Shown: positions 1-6,795, counted from the stretch's first letter. The stretch is 11,736 bases of DNA from an uncultured Desulfobacca sp. (GCA_937958145.1 CALGOE010000068.1:1-11736), one strand, 5' to 3'. Notes: generated from the sequence alone by a model not told the origin. Numbers and translations: made by a program.

Positions 1-273
1 GACCTGCTCATCAAGGAATTGCTGGAAAAGGACCGGCTGGCAACGCCGGCGGCCCGAACTCACCTGGCGGACCGGGCCCTTGCCTACCGTTTGAAAGCCA
101 AAATCGCCACTGATACCCGCATCATGGCGCCCACCATACAAGTAGAGGCCGTGGACGGCGTGCTGGTGGTTGCAGGGGTTATTCACACTCCCAAAGAACT
201 GGACCTCATCCAGGAGATCGCCCGGCAGGAGGCTGGGGCCAGGGAAATCAGGTTCGAGCTGAAGCATCGTTAG
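1..273 (+). CDS. BON-domain protein, C-terminal fragment (5' end outside window)
   Basis: The frame is open from base 1 and ends at a TAG at 271-273, so about 90 C-terminal residues are visible and the true start lies upstream. The last 60 or so residues look like a BON domain: an alpha helix (LAYRLKAKIATD), then a beta strand with the typical VDGVLVVAGVI turn, then a helix (LDLIQEIARQEAG) and a final strand. BON domains are small alpha/beta modules thought to bind membranes or ligands. The preceding helical stretch (KELLEKDRLATP, then RALAYRLK) resembles the linker of cytidylate-kinase-like proteins that carry a C-terminal BON domain in sulfate reducers, but this is recollection and the kinase part is not in view. 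No signal peptide can be judged. The gene runs towards hypD, which is on the other strand 106 bases away; no clear terminator lies between them. Confidence 0.6.
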   Translation, partial: DLLIKELLEKDRLATPAARTHLADRALAYRLKAKIATDTRIMAPTIQVEAVDGVLVVAGVIHTPKELDLIQEIARQEAGAREIRFELKHR

Positions 274-379
274 CAACCTGGCCAAAGTTTCATGCCAGAG
301 GGGACTCGGGGGGGCAGAGCCCGGTTCTCTCTTCGACAGCCTTGCCTCCCTCCGCTCACGCCAGCCATTCATCCATCAT

Positions 380-1468
380 TCATAACCCAAACCGAAAAGC
401 CGCGGCGCAGGCGCCCTCACTGGAAACCATACATGGCCCCAGGGGATGGGAGGGGGTACAGGTTTGGCCGAACCGGGGGCAGTCCGGCGGCGCCAGAACG
501 CCCCGCAGGACCTCGCCGCAGCGGCAGGCGGTGGCTGCCGGCGGCGGCACCTGGGCCAGCACTGCGGCAAATTTCTCTTTGGCGTCAAAAGCGGCGTAGC
601 GGGGCCGGAGGGAGACGCCGCTGTTGGGTATAAGGCCGAGACCCCGCCACTGGGCGTCGGCAGGTTGAAAGACCTCGGCGAGGACCTCCTGGGCCCTGGG
701 GTTGGCCGGAGCGACCACGGCCCGGGAGTAGGCATTGGCCACCTGGGGCCGGCCGGTGCGCAGTTGCTGCAGGATGGCTTCCACGCCCAGCAGGATGTCC
801 ACGGGTTCAAAGCCGGTGACGGCGCAGGCCAGATGAAATTCCTGGGGGATAAAGGCATATGATTCGGCCCCGACAATGGTGCTGACATGGCCCGGCAGGA
901 GCAGACCGGCGATGTGCAGTTCGCCGCTGCGCAAGAGGGTGCGCAGGGCCGCGGGCATGGTCTTATGGACGCAAAAGACGGAAAAGTTGGTGAGCCCGGC
1001 TGCCGCCGCGGTACGGAGGGCCAAGGCGGTGGCCGGCATGGTGGTTTCAAAACCGACGCCGAAAAAGACAAATTCCCGCTGGGGGTTTTGGCGGGCCAGT
1101 GCCACGGCATCAAAGGGGGAATAGACAATCTGCACTGCGGCCCCGGCGGCCCGCAGGCGATCCAGGGAGGTCCGGCTGCCGGGCACCCGGATCATATCGC
1201 CGAAGGTGGTGAGGACGACTGCGGGCAGTTCTCCCAGGGCCAGAAAGGCGTCCAGGTCCTGGGCGGCGGTGACGCAGACCGGGCAGCCCGGCCCGGAGAT
1301 GAGGCGGATGCCGGGGGGCAGGAGCATTTTCAGGCCGAAACGGGCCACCGCCATGGTGTGGGTGCCGCAGACCTCCATGAGGGTAGCCGGCGCCGGGGCC
1401 AGTTCTCGCAAGCGGCGGGCCAGTTCCTGGACCAGGGTTTTATCGCGGAATTCCTCACTGAATTTCAT
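380..1468 (-). CDS. hypD: Hydrogenase maturation protein HypD
   Basis: HypD is the iron-sulfur scaffold that, with HypC, carries the Fe(CN)2CO unit during [NiFe]-hydrogenase maturation in the cytoplasm. The 362-residue product has the family's usual length and all its signatures: MEVCGTHTMA with Cys34, GPGCPVCVT with Cys62 and Cys65 (redox thiols and iron binding), and a C-terminal cluster Cys330, Cys337, Cys346 and Cys354 in CTPSHPLGPCMVSSEGAC, the [4Fe-4S] region. The ATG start is supported by AGGAAG eight bases upstream, inside the end of hypC. The two genes overlap by 14 bases, which implies translational coupling and matches the HypC-HypD complex. hypE, the usual next gene, is absent: the hypD stop is followed by a 106-base gap and then a convergent gene. 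Confidence 0.97.
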   Translation of the reverse strand: MKFSEEFRDKTLVQELARRLRELAPAPATLMEVCGTHTMAVARFGLKMLLPPGIRLISGPGCPVCVTAAQDLDAFLALGELPAVVLTTFGDMIRVPGSRTSLDRLRAAGAAVQIVYSPFDAVALARQNPQREFVFFGVGFETTMPATALALRTAAAAGLTNFSVFCVHKTMPAALRTLLRSGELHIAGLLLPGHVSTIVGAESYAFIPQEFHLACAVTGFEPVDILLGVEAILQQLRTGRPQVANAYSRAVVAPANPRAQEVLAEVFQPADAQWRGLGLIPNSGVSLRPRYAAFDAKEKFAAVLAQVPPPAATACRCGEVLRGVLAPPDCPRFGQTCTPSHPLGPCMVSSEGACAAAFRFGL

Positions 1469-1676
1469 CGGCCAGCTTCCTGAGGAGGTCTAAAGTGGCA
1501 TTGGCGTCCTCTTCATCAACGCGGGAGATGGCCAAGCCGGCGTGCACGAGGATAAAGTCGCCCAGATGGGCTTCGGGTAAGAGATCCAACCGGGCCTGGC
1601 GGGTAACGCCGTCCACTTCGGCGGTGGCTACCATGCCGTCGATGGCGATGATTTTCATGGGTATGGCAAGGCACAT
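1455..1676 (-). CDS. hypC: Hydrogenase maturation chaperone HypC
   Basis: HypC is a small chaperone that holds the Fe(CN)2CO moiety with HypD and hands it to the hydrogenase large-subunit precursor. The product is 73 residues, normal for HypC/HybG. It begins MCLAIPMKI; after removal of Met1, Cys2 becomes the essential N-terminal ligand, which fixes this start. Later residues GDFILVHAGLAISRVDEEDA match the conserved beta-barrel and C-terminal helix of the family. AAGGAAG nine bases before the ATG is a good ribosome binding site. The gene lies 93 bases downstream of hypF and overlaps hypD by 14 bases in another frame, in the order hypF-hypC-hypD. Confidence 0.96.
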   Translation of the reverse strand: MCLAIPMKIIAIDGMVATAEVDGVTRQARLDLLPEAHLGDFILVHAGLAISRVDEEDANATLDLLRKLADEIQ

Positions 1677-1769
1677 AAACTGATACTTCCTTTTTGCTGC
1701 CGGGTTTGATGGCCCCGGGGTAAGAACAAAGGGGAGAGGAAAGGGCCATGGAAAAAAATTTTTAACCGC

Positions 1770-4139
1770 TCATCCTTCCCTGTTTTTCTTTGATTGCTCC
1801 ATCGCCACTATTGCCGCGGCCACCGCAACCTGGCCCAAAGCGATGCCACCATCATTGGGGGGCAGCAACCGGTGGTGGAGGACTTCAAAACTATGGGCGC
1901 GTAAGAGGGCCTGACAGCGGGAAAAGAGCAGGGCATTCTGCCAGACGCCGCCGGACAGGGCCACGAGGTTGAGGCCGGTGTGTTCCCGGGCCAGGCAAAA
2001 GAGTTTGGTGGCGGCCCGGGCCAGTGATTCGTGGAACCGGGCGGCCACTTGGCCTGGGGGACTGCCGTGCAGGTAATCTTCTATGGCCTGCCGGAAAAGG
2101 CTGATACTATCCAGGATCAGACGGTCCTGGTCCAACCGGATGTCTACTTGGTACCAGCCGTCGCCGCCCGATTCGGCAGCCATTTCCAGTTCCAGGGCCG
2201 GTTGGCCTTCATAGGTGCGCTGGCGACAGATAGCTAGGGCGGCGGCCAGGGCATCAAAGAGGCGGCCGGTGCTGGTGGTCAGGGGTGACTGCCAACCCGT
2301 GGTCACCTGGCGTTGCAGAATCTGCTCGTCCAGGGGCGGGAAATTTAGTTGCAGGGCTGCGGCCTTGGCCGGAGCGAGGTCGCCATAAGCGGCCTGGAGA
2401 TAGGCATAGGCCATGCGGGCGGGCTGGCGGATGGCGGCGTCGCCGCCCGGCAGGACCACCGGCGCCAGGTGTCCCAGGCGCTGATACGTGTCAAGACCCG
2501 CCAGGAGCAGTTCGCCGCCCCACACGGTGCCGTCCGGACCGTAGCCGGTGCCGTCAAAGGCCAGTCCCAGGCAGGGGCCCTGGCGGCCGTTTTCCGCCAG
2601 GCAGGCGGCAATATGGGCGTGATGATGCTGCACGCCCAGGCGCCGGACGTGCTCAAGCCCTTGGGCATATCTGGTGCTCAGATAATCCGGATGGAGATCG
2701 TGGGCCACGAGGCGGGGCCGACGTTGGCAGAGCTCGGCCAGATGATCGATGGCCAGACGATAATAATCCAAGGTCTCGATATTGTCCAGATCGCCGATGT
2801 GTTGGCTAAGGACGGCGGTCCGGTCCCAGGCCAGGCAGAAGGTGTTCTTATCCTGGGCGCCGACGCCCAGGATGGGTGCCTGACAGGGGAGGGGGAGACT
2901 GATGGCACCGGGTACAAAGCCCCGGGCCCGCCGCAGGACGATGGGGGGTTGGCCGGGAACGGGGCGGAGCACCGAATCATCGCAGGGAACATGGATATCC
3001 CGGTTATGCAGTAAAAAAGCATCCGCCAGGTCGGCCAAGGTCCGCCGGGCCTGATCATTGGCAAAGGCCAAAGGTTCTTCGCTGCGATTGCCGCTGGTCA
3101 TGACCAGCACCGGCGGCGAGTGCTGGAAAAGGAGCAGGTGCAGCGGGGTATACGGCAACATGAGCCCCAGGTAATTATTGCCGGGGGCCAGACCAGGGGC
3201 CAGGTTGGCATTGGGCCGCCGCCGCACCAGGACAATGGGGCTGGCCGGCGAGGTTAACAACTCCCGGTCTTCGTCGGTTAAGAGGGCGATCTCGGCCGCC
3301 ACCATCAGATCCCGCACCATAACGGCAAAAGGCTTCTGCCGCCGGCCCTTGCGCTGGCGGAGGAGGTTGACGGCAGCTTCGTTGCTGGCGTCGCAGGCCA
3401 GATGGAAGCCGCCCAGGCCTTTGATGGCGATGATTTTGCCGGCTCGGAGCAGGGTGCCGGTCTGGGCCATGGCGTCTGCTGAATAATGTTGGCCCGCATA
3501 CTCCAACCAGAGGTGGGGGCCACAGACCGGACAGGCGGTGGGTTCGGCATGGAAGCGCCGATCCAGGGGATCGCCGTATTCCCGCCGGCAATTCTCACAC
3601 ATGGGGAAAACCGCCATGGTGGTCTGCCTGCGGTCATAGGGCAGGTTTTTGATGATGGTGAACCGGGGGCCGCAATTCGTGCAGTTGGTAAAGGGATACT
3701 GATAGCGCCGATCCTGGGGGTTGGTGATTTCCGCGGCGCAGTCGGGGCAGAGGGCCACGTCCGCCGGTATGACCGCGGCCGTGGGGCCGCTGGCGGCACT
3801 GTCGAGAATGACAAAGGTGCGCTCCCCCTGGGGCGGTATCGCGGCTACGGTTATTTCCTGCACAACGGCCAGAGACGGAGCCGTGGTGGTCAGGTCGGCG
3901 AGAAAAGCCTCCAGATCGGGGGCAAGCCCTTCAATCTCCAGCTCAACGGCGCCGGCCGTATTCCGGACGTGGCCGCCGAGGCGGTGTTGCTGCGCCAGGC
4001 GATAGACAAAGGGGCGGAAGCCCACTCCCTGCACCACCCCGGAGATCCGGACTTTTTTCCTGGCGGTGACCGCGGTCAGCTCGGGGCTGAGCATGGTGGG
4101 GGCAAGGGTGCCCGGAGAATAAGGATGATTTTTTGCCAC
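1770..4139 (-). CDS. hypF: Carbamoyltransferase HypF
   Basis: HypF uses carbamoyl phosphate and ATP to make the thiocarbamate on HypE that becomes the cyanide ligands of [NiFe]-hydrogenase. The 789 residues show all family domains in order: acylphosphatase-like (about 28-115, motif VQGVGFRPFV at 36-45); two zinc fingers built from four CxxC pairs (Cys131/134, 153/156, 181/184, 203/206); a YrdC-like ATP-binding domain (about 225-410, KGLGGFHLACDA); and a Kae1-like carbamoyltransferase domain with VQHHHAHIAACLAENG (503-518), GTGYGPDGTVWGGE and, near the C-terminus, LSGGVWQNA and PPNDGGIALGQ. The given start is a GTG without a clear ribosome binding site. An ATG 15 codons further in (4092-4094) also lacks one, so the start is uncertain. 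The HypE partner is not in this window. Confidence 0.96.
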   Translation of the reverse strand: MAKNHPYSPGTLAPTMLSPELTAVTARKKVRISGVVQGVGFRPFVYRLAQQHRLGGHVRNTAGAVELEIEGLAPDLEAFLADLTTTAPSLAVVQEITVAAIPPQGERTFVILDSAASGPTAAVIPADVALCPDCAAEITNPQDRRYQYPFTNCTNCGPRFTIIKNLPYDRRQTTMAVFPMCENCRREYGDPLDRRFHAEPTACPVCGPHLWLEYAGQHYSADAMAQTGTLLRAGKIIAIKGLGGFHLACDASNEAAVNLLRQRKGRRQKPFAVMVRDLMVAAEIALLTDEDRELLTSPASPIVLVRRRPNANLAPGLAPGNNYLGLMLPYTPLHLLLFQHSPPVLVMTSGNRSEEPLAFANDQARRTLADLADAFLLHNRDIHVPCDDSVLRPVPGQPPIVLRRARGFVPGAISLPLPCQAPILGVGAQDKNTFCLAWDRTAVLSQHIGDLDNIETLDYYRLAIDHLAELCQRRPRLVAHDLHPDYLSTRYAQGLEHVRRLGVQHHHAHIAACLAENGRQGPCLGLAFDGTGYGPDGTVWGGELLLAGLDTYQRLGHLAPVVLPGGDAAIRQPARMAYAYLQAAYGDLAPAKAAALQLNFPPLDEQILQRQVTTGWQSPLTTSTGRLFDALAAALAICRQRTYEGQPALELEMAAESGGDGWYQVDIRLDQDRLILDSISLFRQAIEDYLHGSPPGQVAARFHESLARAATKLFCLAREHTGLNLVALSGGVWQNALLFSRCQALLRAHSFEVLHHRLLPPNDGGIALGQVAVAAAIVAMEQSKKNREG

Positions 4140-4187
4140 TGATTTGAGTATCTGGTTTTTGGTTATGGTCGTTGGCCGGCCGTTACC

Positions 4188-4202
4188 TAATATTTGATAT
4201 TA
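4188..4202. promoter_or_regulatory. AT-rich 15-base palindrome upstream of hypF, candidate operator
   Basis: TAATAT-TTG-ATATTA is a perfect 6+6 inverted repeat with a 3-base centre, 49 bases upstream of the annotated hypF start. It stands in a GC-rich setting and overlaps the only weak -10-like element for hypF. It could be a repressor or activator site, or simply an AT-rich promoter core; I cannot name a regulator. Confidence 0.35.
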
Positions 4203-4353
4203 ACTCCAAAGTAAGCCCGCCGGGAGAGTTCGTCAAGCCGGTGGGGAAGCCGGGCAATCCTGGGCATCAGCAGGCCTTACGGCCCGCTTCGGGGTAAATT
4301 TCCCACCTGGGCGGGGCGATTTTTCCCTCCGGCCGGGGGCGGCGGAAAATATC

Positions 4354-4367
4354 TTGCTGAAAAGCAA
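4354..4367. promoter_or_regulatory. FNR/CRP-like inverted repeat in the hypA promoter
   Basis: TTGCT-GAAA-AGCAA is a perfect 5+5 inverted repeat with a 4-base centre. It matches 8 of the 10 defined positions of the FNR consensus TTGAT-N4-ATCAA; the two differences are symmetric. It covers the -35 element and the start of the spacer of the promoter above, with its centre near -27.5. That suits a repressor, or an activator of another start site. That a CRP/FNR-family protein binds here is an inference. Confidence 0.4.
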
Positions 4368-4381
4368 CGATAAAATATAAT
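4354..4381 (+). promoter_or_regulatory. Candidate sigma70 promoter for hypA
   Basis: A perfect -10 hexamer TATAAT (4376-4381) is preceded by a 16-base spacer and TTGCTG (4354-4359), which shares only TTG with the -35 consensus. The -10 sits in an AT-rich patch, and no other sigma70-like site this good was found before hypA. The start of transcription would be near 4388, giving a leader of about 215 bases. Confidence 0.5.
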
Positions 4382-4538
4382 GACAAGAAAGGTATGATTT
4401 TCGCAATACTGTTATTGTTGTTGTTGATCATCCCTTGGCGCCGGTTGCCCACATCGAGCCTGCGTGGCATCAGTACGTGCCGGGAGGGGAGGCAGCCGTT
4501 GGGGCAAGGGGCGGTTGATTCTTTGATTTTTTTCCTCT

Positions 4539-4575
4539 CGTCAGCGGCCGGGCATGGCTGGGCCTATGACTGACG
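4539..4575 (+). other. Candidate leader hairpin before hypA
   Basis: CGTCAG (4539-4544) pairs with CTGACG (4570-4575), and inside it GGCC (4546-4549) can pair with GGCC (4561-4564), leaving an 11-base loop. The structure ends 14 bases before the AGGAG ribosome binding site of hypA. It has no T-run and so is not a simple terminator; a role in translation is only a possibility. Confidence 0.25.
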
Positions 4576-4589
4576 GTGACCATTGCCGC

Positions 4590-4594
4590 AGGAG
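4590..4594 (+). promoter_or_regulatory. hypA ribosome binding site, decides the start
   Basis: AGGAG ends nine bases before the ATG at 4604-4606. This supports the start that gives MHEYSL, with the essential His2. It argues against the in-frame TTG at 4583 and the out-of-frame ATG at 4599. Confidence 0.7.
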
Positions 4595-4603
4595 AACCAT
4601 GGT

Positions 4604-4981
4604 ATGCATGAATATTCATTAATGCAGCGGCTGATCGAGACGATCCTGAAGAATATGGAGGAAGGGGCGGATTTCCAGGGGCGGCAGGTCAAAGAGGTCA
4701 GGCTGGCCATCGGCGCACTGGACATTCACTCCCCGGACTCTTTCCGGCAGGCCTACGAAGTCCTGGTGCGAGAGACACCGCTGGCCGGTTCCCGCCTCGA
4801 TCTGACCGTGGTGCCTGGCTCCATTTCCTGCCCCATGTGCGGCTTTCAGGGGCCATGTCAAAATGACGTTGATGGCCACGATCCCATGCCGGTAACGGCA
4901 TGTCCCCAATGCGGCACTTTGGCCGGCGTTACCGGCGGGAGGGGGATTGAAGCCATCGAGTTGATTCTGGAAGAGCAATAA
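4604..4981 (+). CDS. hypA: Hydrogenase nickel incorporation protein HypA
   Basis: HypA, usually with the GTPase HypB, delivers nickel to the hydrogenase large subunit in the cytoplasm. The 125-residue product starts MHEYSL, giving the nickel ligands His2 and Glu3, and AGGAG nine bases upstream supports this ATG. The sequence VKEVRLAIGALDIHSPDSFRQAYEVLVRETPL fits the family core, and zinc is expected at CPMC (Cys76, Cys79) and CPQC (Cys100, Cys103). Unusually, 20 residues separate the two CxxC pairs, where about 13 is typical (as in E. coli HypA), and the loop holds an extra Cys85 and a His92. The end GGRGIEAIELILEE matches the usual C-terminal strand. The gene is divergent from hypF, and hypB does not follow it. 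Confidence 0.93.
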   Translation: MHEYSLMQRLIETILKNMEEGADFQGRQVKEVRLAIGALDIHSPDSFRQAYEVLVRETPLAGSRLDLTVVPGSISCPMCGFQGPCQNDVDGHDPMPVTACPQCGTLAGVTGGRGIEAIELILEEQ

Positions 4982-5064
4982 CGCGGCTGCTCCCGGTCTG
5001 GCGGTCTCTGCCAGGTGCAAGCAGGTGATTTGCCGGTCGGGATAATCAGTTCCTTCGGTCCCAC

Positions 5065-5415
5065 TTAGGGCAGATCCGGCCCCAGGATCTTGTCGACCGG
5101 GCGCCGTTCCGGCACCGGCACGGAGGGTATCTTCCCCTCCAGCCGTTCCCGGCTGACATACAGCCCGCAATAGCAACTGCCGAATTCCTTGACGTCCGGT
5201 TCCCGATAGAGGCAGGGGCAGATGATGTCCCGGTCCCACTCCCGATCGCCCCACAGCAGGCGGCAGGGGCAACCCATATAGCCATAGCGCTCTTTATTTT
5301 CCAGGAGGCCGGTCAGGAGGGCCATGACCAGGTCGCGGTTTGGGTTAAAATAGTAACCTTTGGGCTCCTGGGTTTTTTTCAGGGTGGCGTAAAGCTCAGC
5401 TGCGGTCATGGGCAC
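5065..5415 (-). CDS. Ferredoxin:thioredoxin reductase catalytic (beta) subunit family protein
   Basis: The FTR catalytic chain takes electrons one at a time from ferredoxin through a [4Fe-4S] cluster and reduces a disulfide on thioredoxin or glutaredoxin. The 116 residues have the three cysteine pairs of the family: GCPCR (Cys49, Cys51), ICPCLYRE (Cys66, Cys68) and GSCYCGLYVS (Cys81, Cys83). Plant and cyanobacterial enzymes have CPC-x16-CPC-x8-CHC; here it is CPC-x14-CPC-x12-CYC, so the His between the last two cysteines is a Tyr. No variable (alpha) subunit is nearby, as is usual for such proteins in anaerobes. The start is a GTG with AGGAG seven bases upstream; an ATG two codons later is a second choice. 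The gene overlaps the glutaredoxin gene by 20 bases. Confidence 0.88.
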   Translation of the reverse strand: MPMTAAELYATLKKTQEPKGYYFNPNRDLVMALLTGLLENKERYGYMGCPCRLLWGDREWDRDIICPCLYREPDVKEFGSCYCGLYVSRERLEGKIPSVPVPERRPVDKILGPDLP

Positions 5416-5662
5416 CTAAGATCTCCTGGATTTCCTCTTTTTTGAACCCGACGATGACCTTGTCGCCCACAATGAGGGTGGGAAACGAGATCCGGGGATT
5501 GACCTTTTGGATTTCGGCCAACATGGCCTTACGGGCCGCCGGCTCCAGTTGATCGACATCGATACAGGTGTAATTACAGCCCAGCTCGGCCAGGAGGGCC
5601 TTGCAATCCCGGCAGTGGCCGCAGGTACTGAGGGCATAGAGCTTAATGTCATCTGAGGGCAT
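5396..5662 (-). CDS. Glutaredoxin-like redox protein
   Basis: This is a small cytoplasmic thiol-disulfide exchange protein of 88 residues with a thioredoxin fold. The active site is CGHC (Cys14, Cys17) in the N-terminal LYALSTCGHC strand-turn, followed by Cys20, and the cis-proline is Pro61 in SFPTLIVGD. The final GFKKEEIQEILG helix is typical of the NrdH/glutaredoxin-like group. GGAGG lies 12 bases before the ATG, within the last codons of the upstream protease gene, which ends eight bases away. The 3' end overlaps the FTR gene by 20 bases. The arrangement suggests that FTR reduces this protein, giving a ferredoxin-driven thiol system, but that partnership is inferred from context. Confidence 0.88.
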   Translation of the reverse strand: MPSDDIKLYALSTCGHCRDCKALLAELGCNYTCIDVDQLEPAARKAMLAEIQKVNPRISFPTLIVGDKVIVGFKKEEIQEILGAHDRS

Positions 5663-5670
5663 GGCTGATC

Positions 5671-6762
5671 TTAACCTCCATTGGGTGACAGTTGCGGCGG
5701 TCGGGCAGCCGGGCCGGTGTCCAGTATCCCTTTCAGTTTGGCGGCCAGAGCCGGGTCCAGTCTGGCGAGCAGCCGGTATTCCTCCAGGGCTTTGTTTTTA
5801 TTGCCGGAAACAAAATAGGCCAAGGCCAGGTGGTAGTGAAATAACGGCACCTCGGGTTTTAAGCGCACGGCCTGTTGGAAATGATCGATGGCTTGGTCGG
5901 TCTTCCGCATGGCGCCGTATGACATGCCGGCGCCGTGATAAGCCTCGGCAAAATCAGGTTTGGCTTTGATGGCCTCCTGGAAGGCCTGGACCGCTTTGGC
6001 ATAGTCTTTTTTGGCGTGCAAGACCCGGCCCAGTTGGAATTTTTCCAGGGCGTCGCCGGGCATTTCCTGGGAGAACTGGCTGAAACTGGAGCCGGTTCCG
6101 CTTTTCATCTCCAGGACTTTGCGGCCGGGCACGGCAAAGTTCAGGTTTTGGCCGGTGCGAAAGGTGGCCCGGGCCACGCCAATGACCTGGCCGGCGCCGT
6201 TGAAGACCGGCCCGCCGCTGGAGCCCGGCGAGATGGGGGCGGTTATTTGAATGATGTCGCCCAGCTTGGGGAGTTTGCGGATGGCCGAGACGATGCCTTC
6301 GGAGACGGTTTTTTCCAGCCCCATGGGGTGGCCGATGGCATAGATTTTCTCCCCCACTTCAGGGAGGCGGCCCGAGATTTCCAGGGGAACGATCTCCCGG
6401 GGGGGGATATCGGCGCTGATCAGGACCAGGTCGGCTTCTTTATCCTCGGCCACCACCCGTTTCACCGGATAACGGCGGCCTTCCTGGGTTTTCACCATGG
6501 CCCGCTCGGCCCCGTAAACGACGTGCATATTGGTGACGATATGGCCCTGGGAGTTGATGAAAAAACCGGTGCCCAGGCCTTTTTTGTTGCCGCGTTGGGT
6601 CTCCACCACCACCACTGCCGGGGAAATCCGTTTGACAATGGCCGGCAGATTATCCTGGGCCCAGGCGGCCGGGCAGCCTAGGCCAAGGGCCAGGCAGAGA
6701 CACCACAAGGAAAGGAGGCGAAGGCTATGCATACGATGCCTGAGATTAAAGGTTGACGCCAT
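5671..6762 (-). CDS. Exported trypsin-like serine protease with C-terminal TPR repeats
   Basis: A DegP/HtrA-type protease domain is followed by tetratricopeptide repeats; no PDZ domain is seen. Counting from this ATG (363 residues), a signal peptide with hydrophobic core LLSLWCLCLALGLG ends near AAWA-QD (about residue 36), so the protein should be periplasmic or membrane-attached. The catalytic triad is visible: His80 in VTNMHVV, Asp111 in EADLVLI, Ser182 in SPGSSGGPVF. Residues about 238-340 hold roughly three TPR units (FQLGRVLHAKKDYAKAVQAFQ, AYHGAGMSYGAM, FHYHLALAYFVSGN). The reading frame is open to an ATG at 6819, but a likely -10 box lies at 6808-6813, so that start is unlikely. The ATG at 6732 gives a shorter, more standard signal peptide and is an equal candidate. 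It is probably the first gene of an operon with the glutaredoxin and FTR genes. Confidence 0.88.
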   Translation of the reverse strand: MASTFNLRHRMHSLRLLSLWCLCLALGLGCPAAWAQDNLPAIVKRISPAVVVVETQRGNKKGLGTGFFINSQGHIVTNMHVVYGAERAMVKTQEGRRYPVKRVVAEDKEADLVLISADIPPREIVPLEISGRLPEVGEKIYAIGHPMGLEKTVSEGIVSAIRKLPKLGDIIQITAPISPGSSGGPVFNGAGQVIGVARATFRTGQNLNFAVPGRKVLEMKSGTGSSFSQFSQEMPGDALEKFQLGRVLHAKKDYAKAVQAFQEAIKAKPDFAEAYHGAGMSYGAMRKTDQAIDHFQQAVRLKPEVPLFHYHLALAYFVSGNKNKALEEYRLLARLDPALAAKLKGILDTGPAARPPQLSPNGG

Positions 6763-6772
6763 GGGCCGAAGG

Positions 6773-6795
6773 GGAGGGATAACCAGCCTCCCTCC
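6773..6795 (-). other. Leader hairpin of the protease gene
   Basis: A perfect 7-base stem (GGAGGGA with TCCCTCC, 9-base loop) lies between the candidate -10 box and the protease start. On the minus strand the 5' arm is part of GGAGGGAGG, a ribosome-binding-site-like run about 20 bases before the ATG at 6762. On the plus strand the stem is followed six bases later by six T's (6802-6807), as in a terminator, but no plus-strand gene ends here. Confidence 0.3.

Larger units (their letters stand above)
4140..4603. other. Divergent intergenic region between hypF and hypA
   Basis: No convincing gene lies in these 464 bases. They hold an AT-rich palindrome close to hypF (4188-4202), an 8-base palindrome GGCCGGCC (4174-4181), a good promoter facing hypA (4354-4381) that includes an FNR-like inverted repeat, a TTG/GTT-rich run (about 4409-4426), and a candidate hairpin just before the hypA ribosome binding site (4539-4575). 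A possible hypF promoter on the minus strand is weak: TTACTT, a 16-base spacer, then TATTAG, which overlaps the 4188-4202 palindrome. The predicted hypA leader is about 215 bases, long enough for RNA-level control, but I recognise no known riboswitch in it. Confidence 0.6.

Noticed and set aside
278..298. Stem CTGGC/GCCAG after the BON gene
   Set aside because: Five pairs, an 11-base loop and no T-run; too weak to call a terminator between the convergent BON and hypD genes.
446..1483. Plus-strand open frames opposite hypD (138 and 198 codons)
   Set aside because: They mirror hypD in GC-rich DNA, are Gly-rich, lack motifs and have no ribosome binding site.
4435..4448. Sigma54-like sequence TGGC...TTGC before hypA
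   Set aside because: Only five bases separate TGGC and TTGC, where the -24/-12 pattern needs seven, so the helical spacing is wrong.
4267..4470. Minus-strand 67-codon frame between hypF and hypA, with a run of Asn and a short hydrophobic stretch
   Set aside because: It has no ribosome binding site, runs through the hypA promoter, and the Asn run comes from a GTT/TTG repeat. A real small membrane peptide cannot be fully excluded.
4998..5014. Stem CTGGC/GCCAG in the gap between the convergent hypA and FTR genes
   Set aside because: Only five pairs with a 7-base loop and no T-run, so not a convincing terminator.
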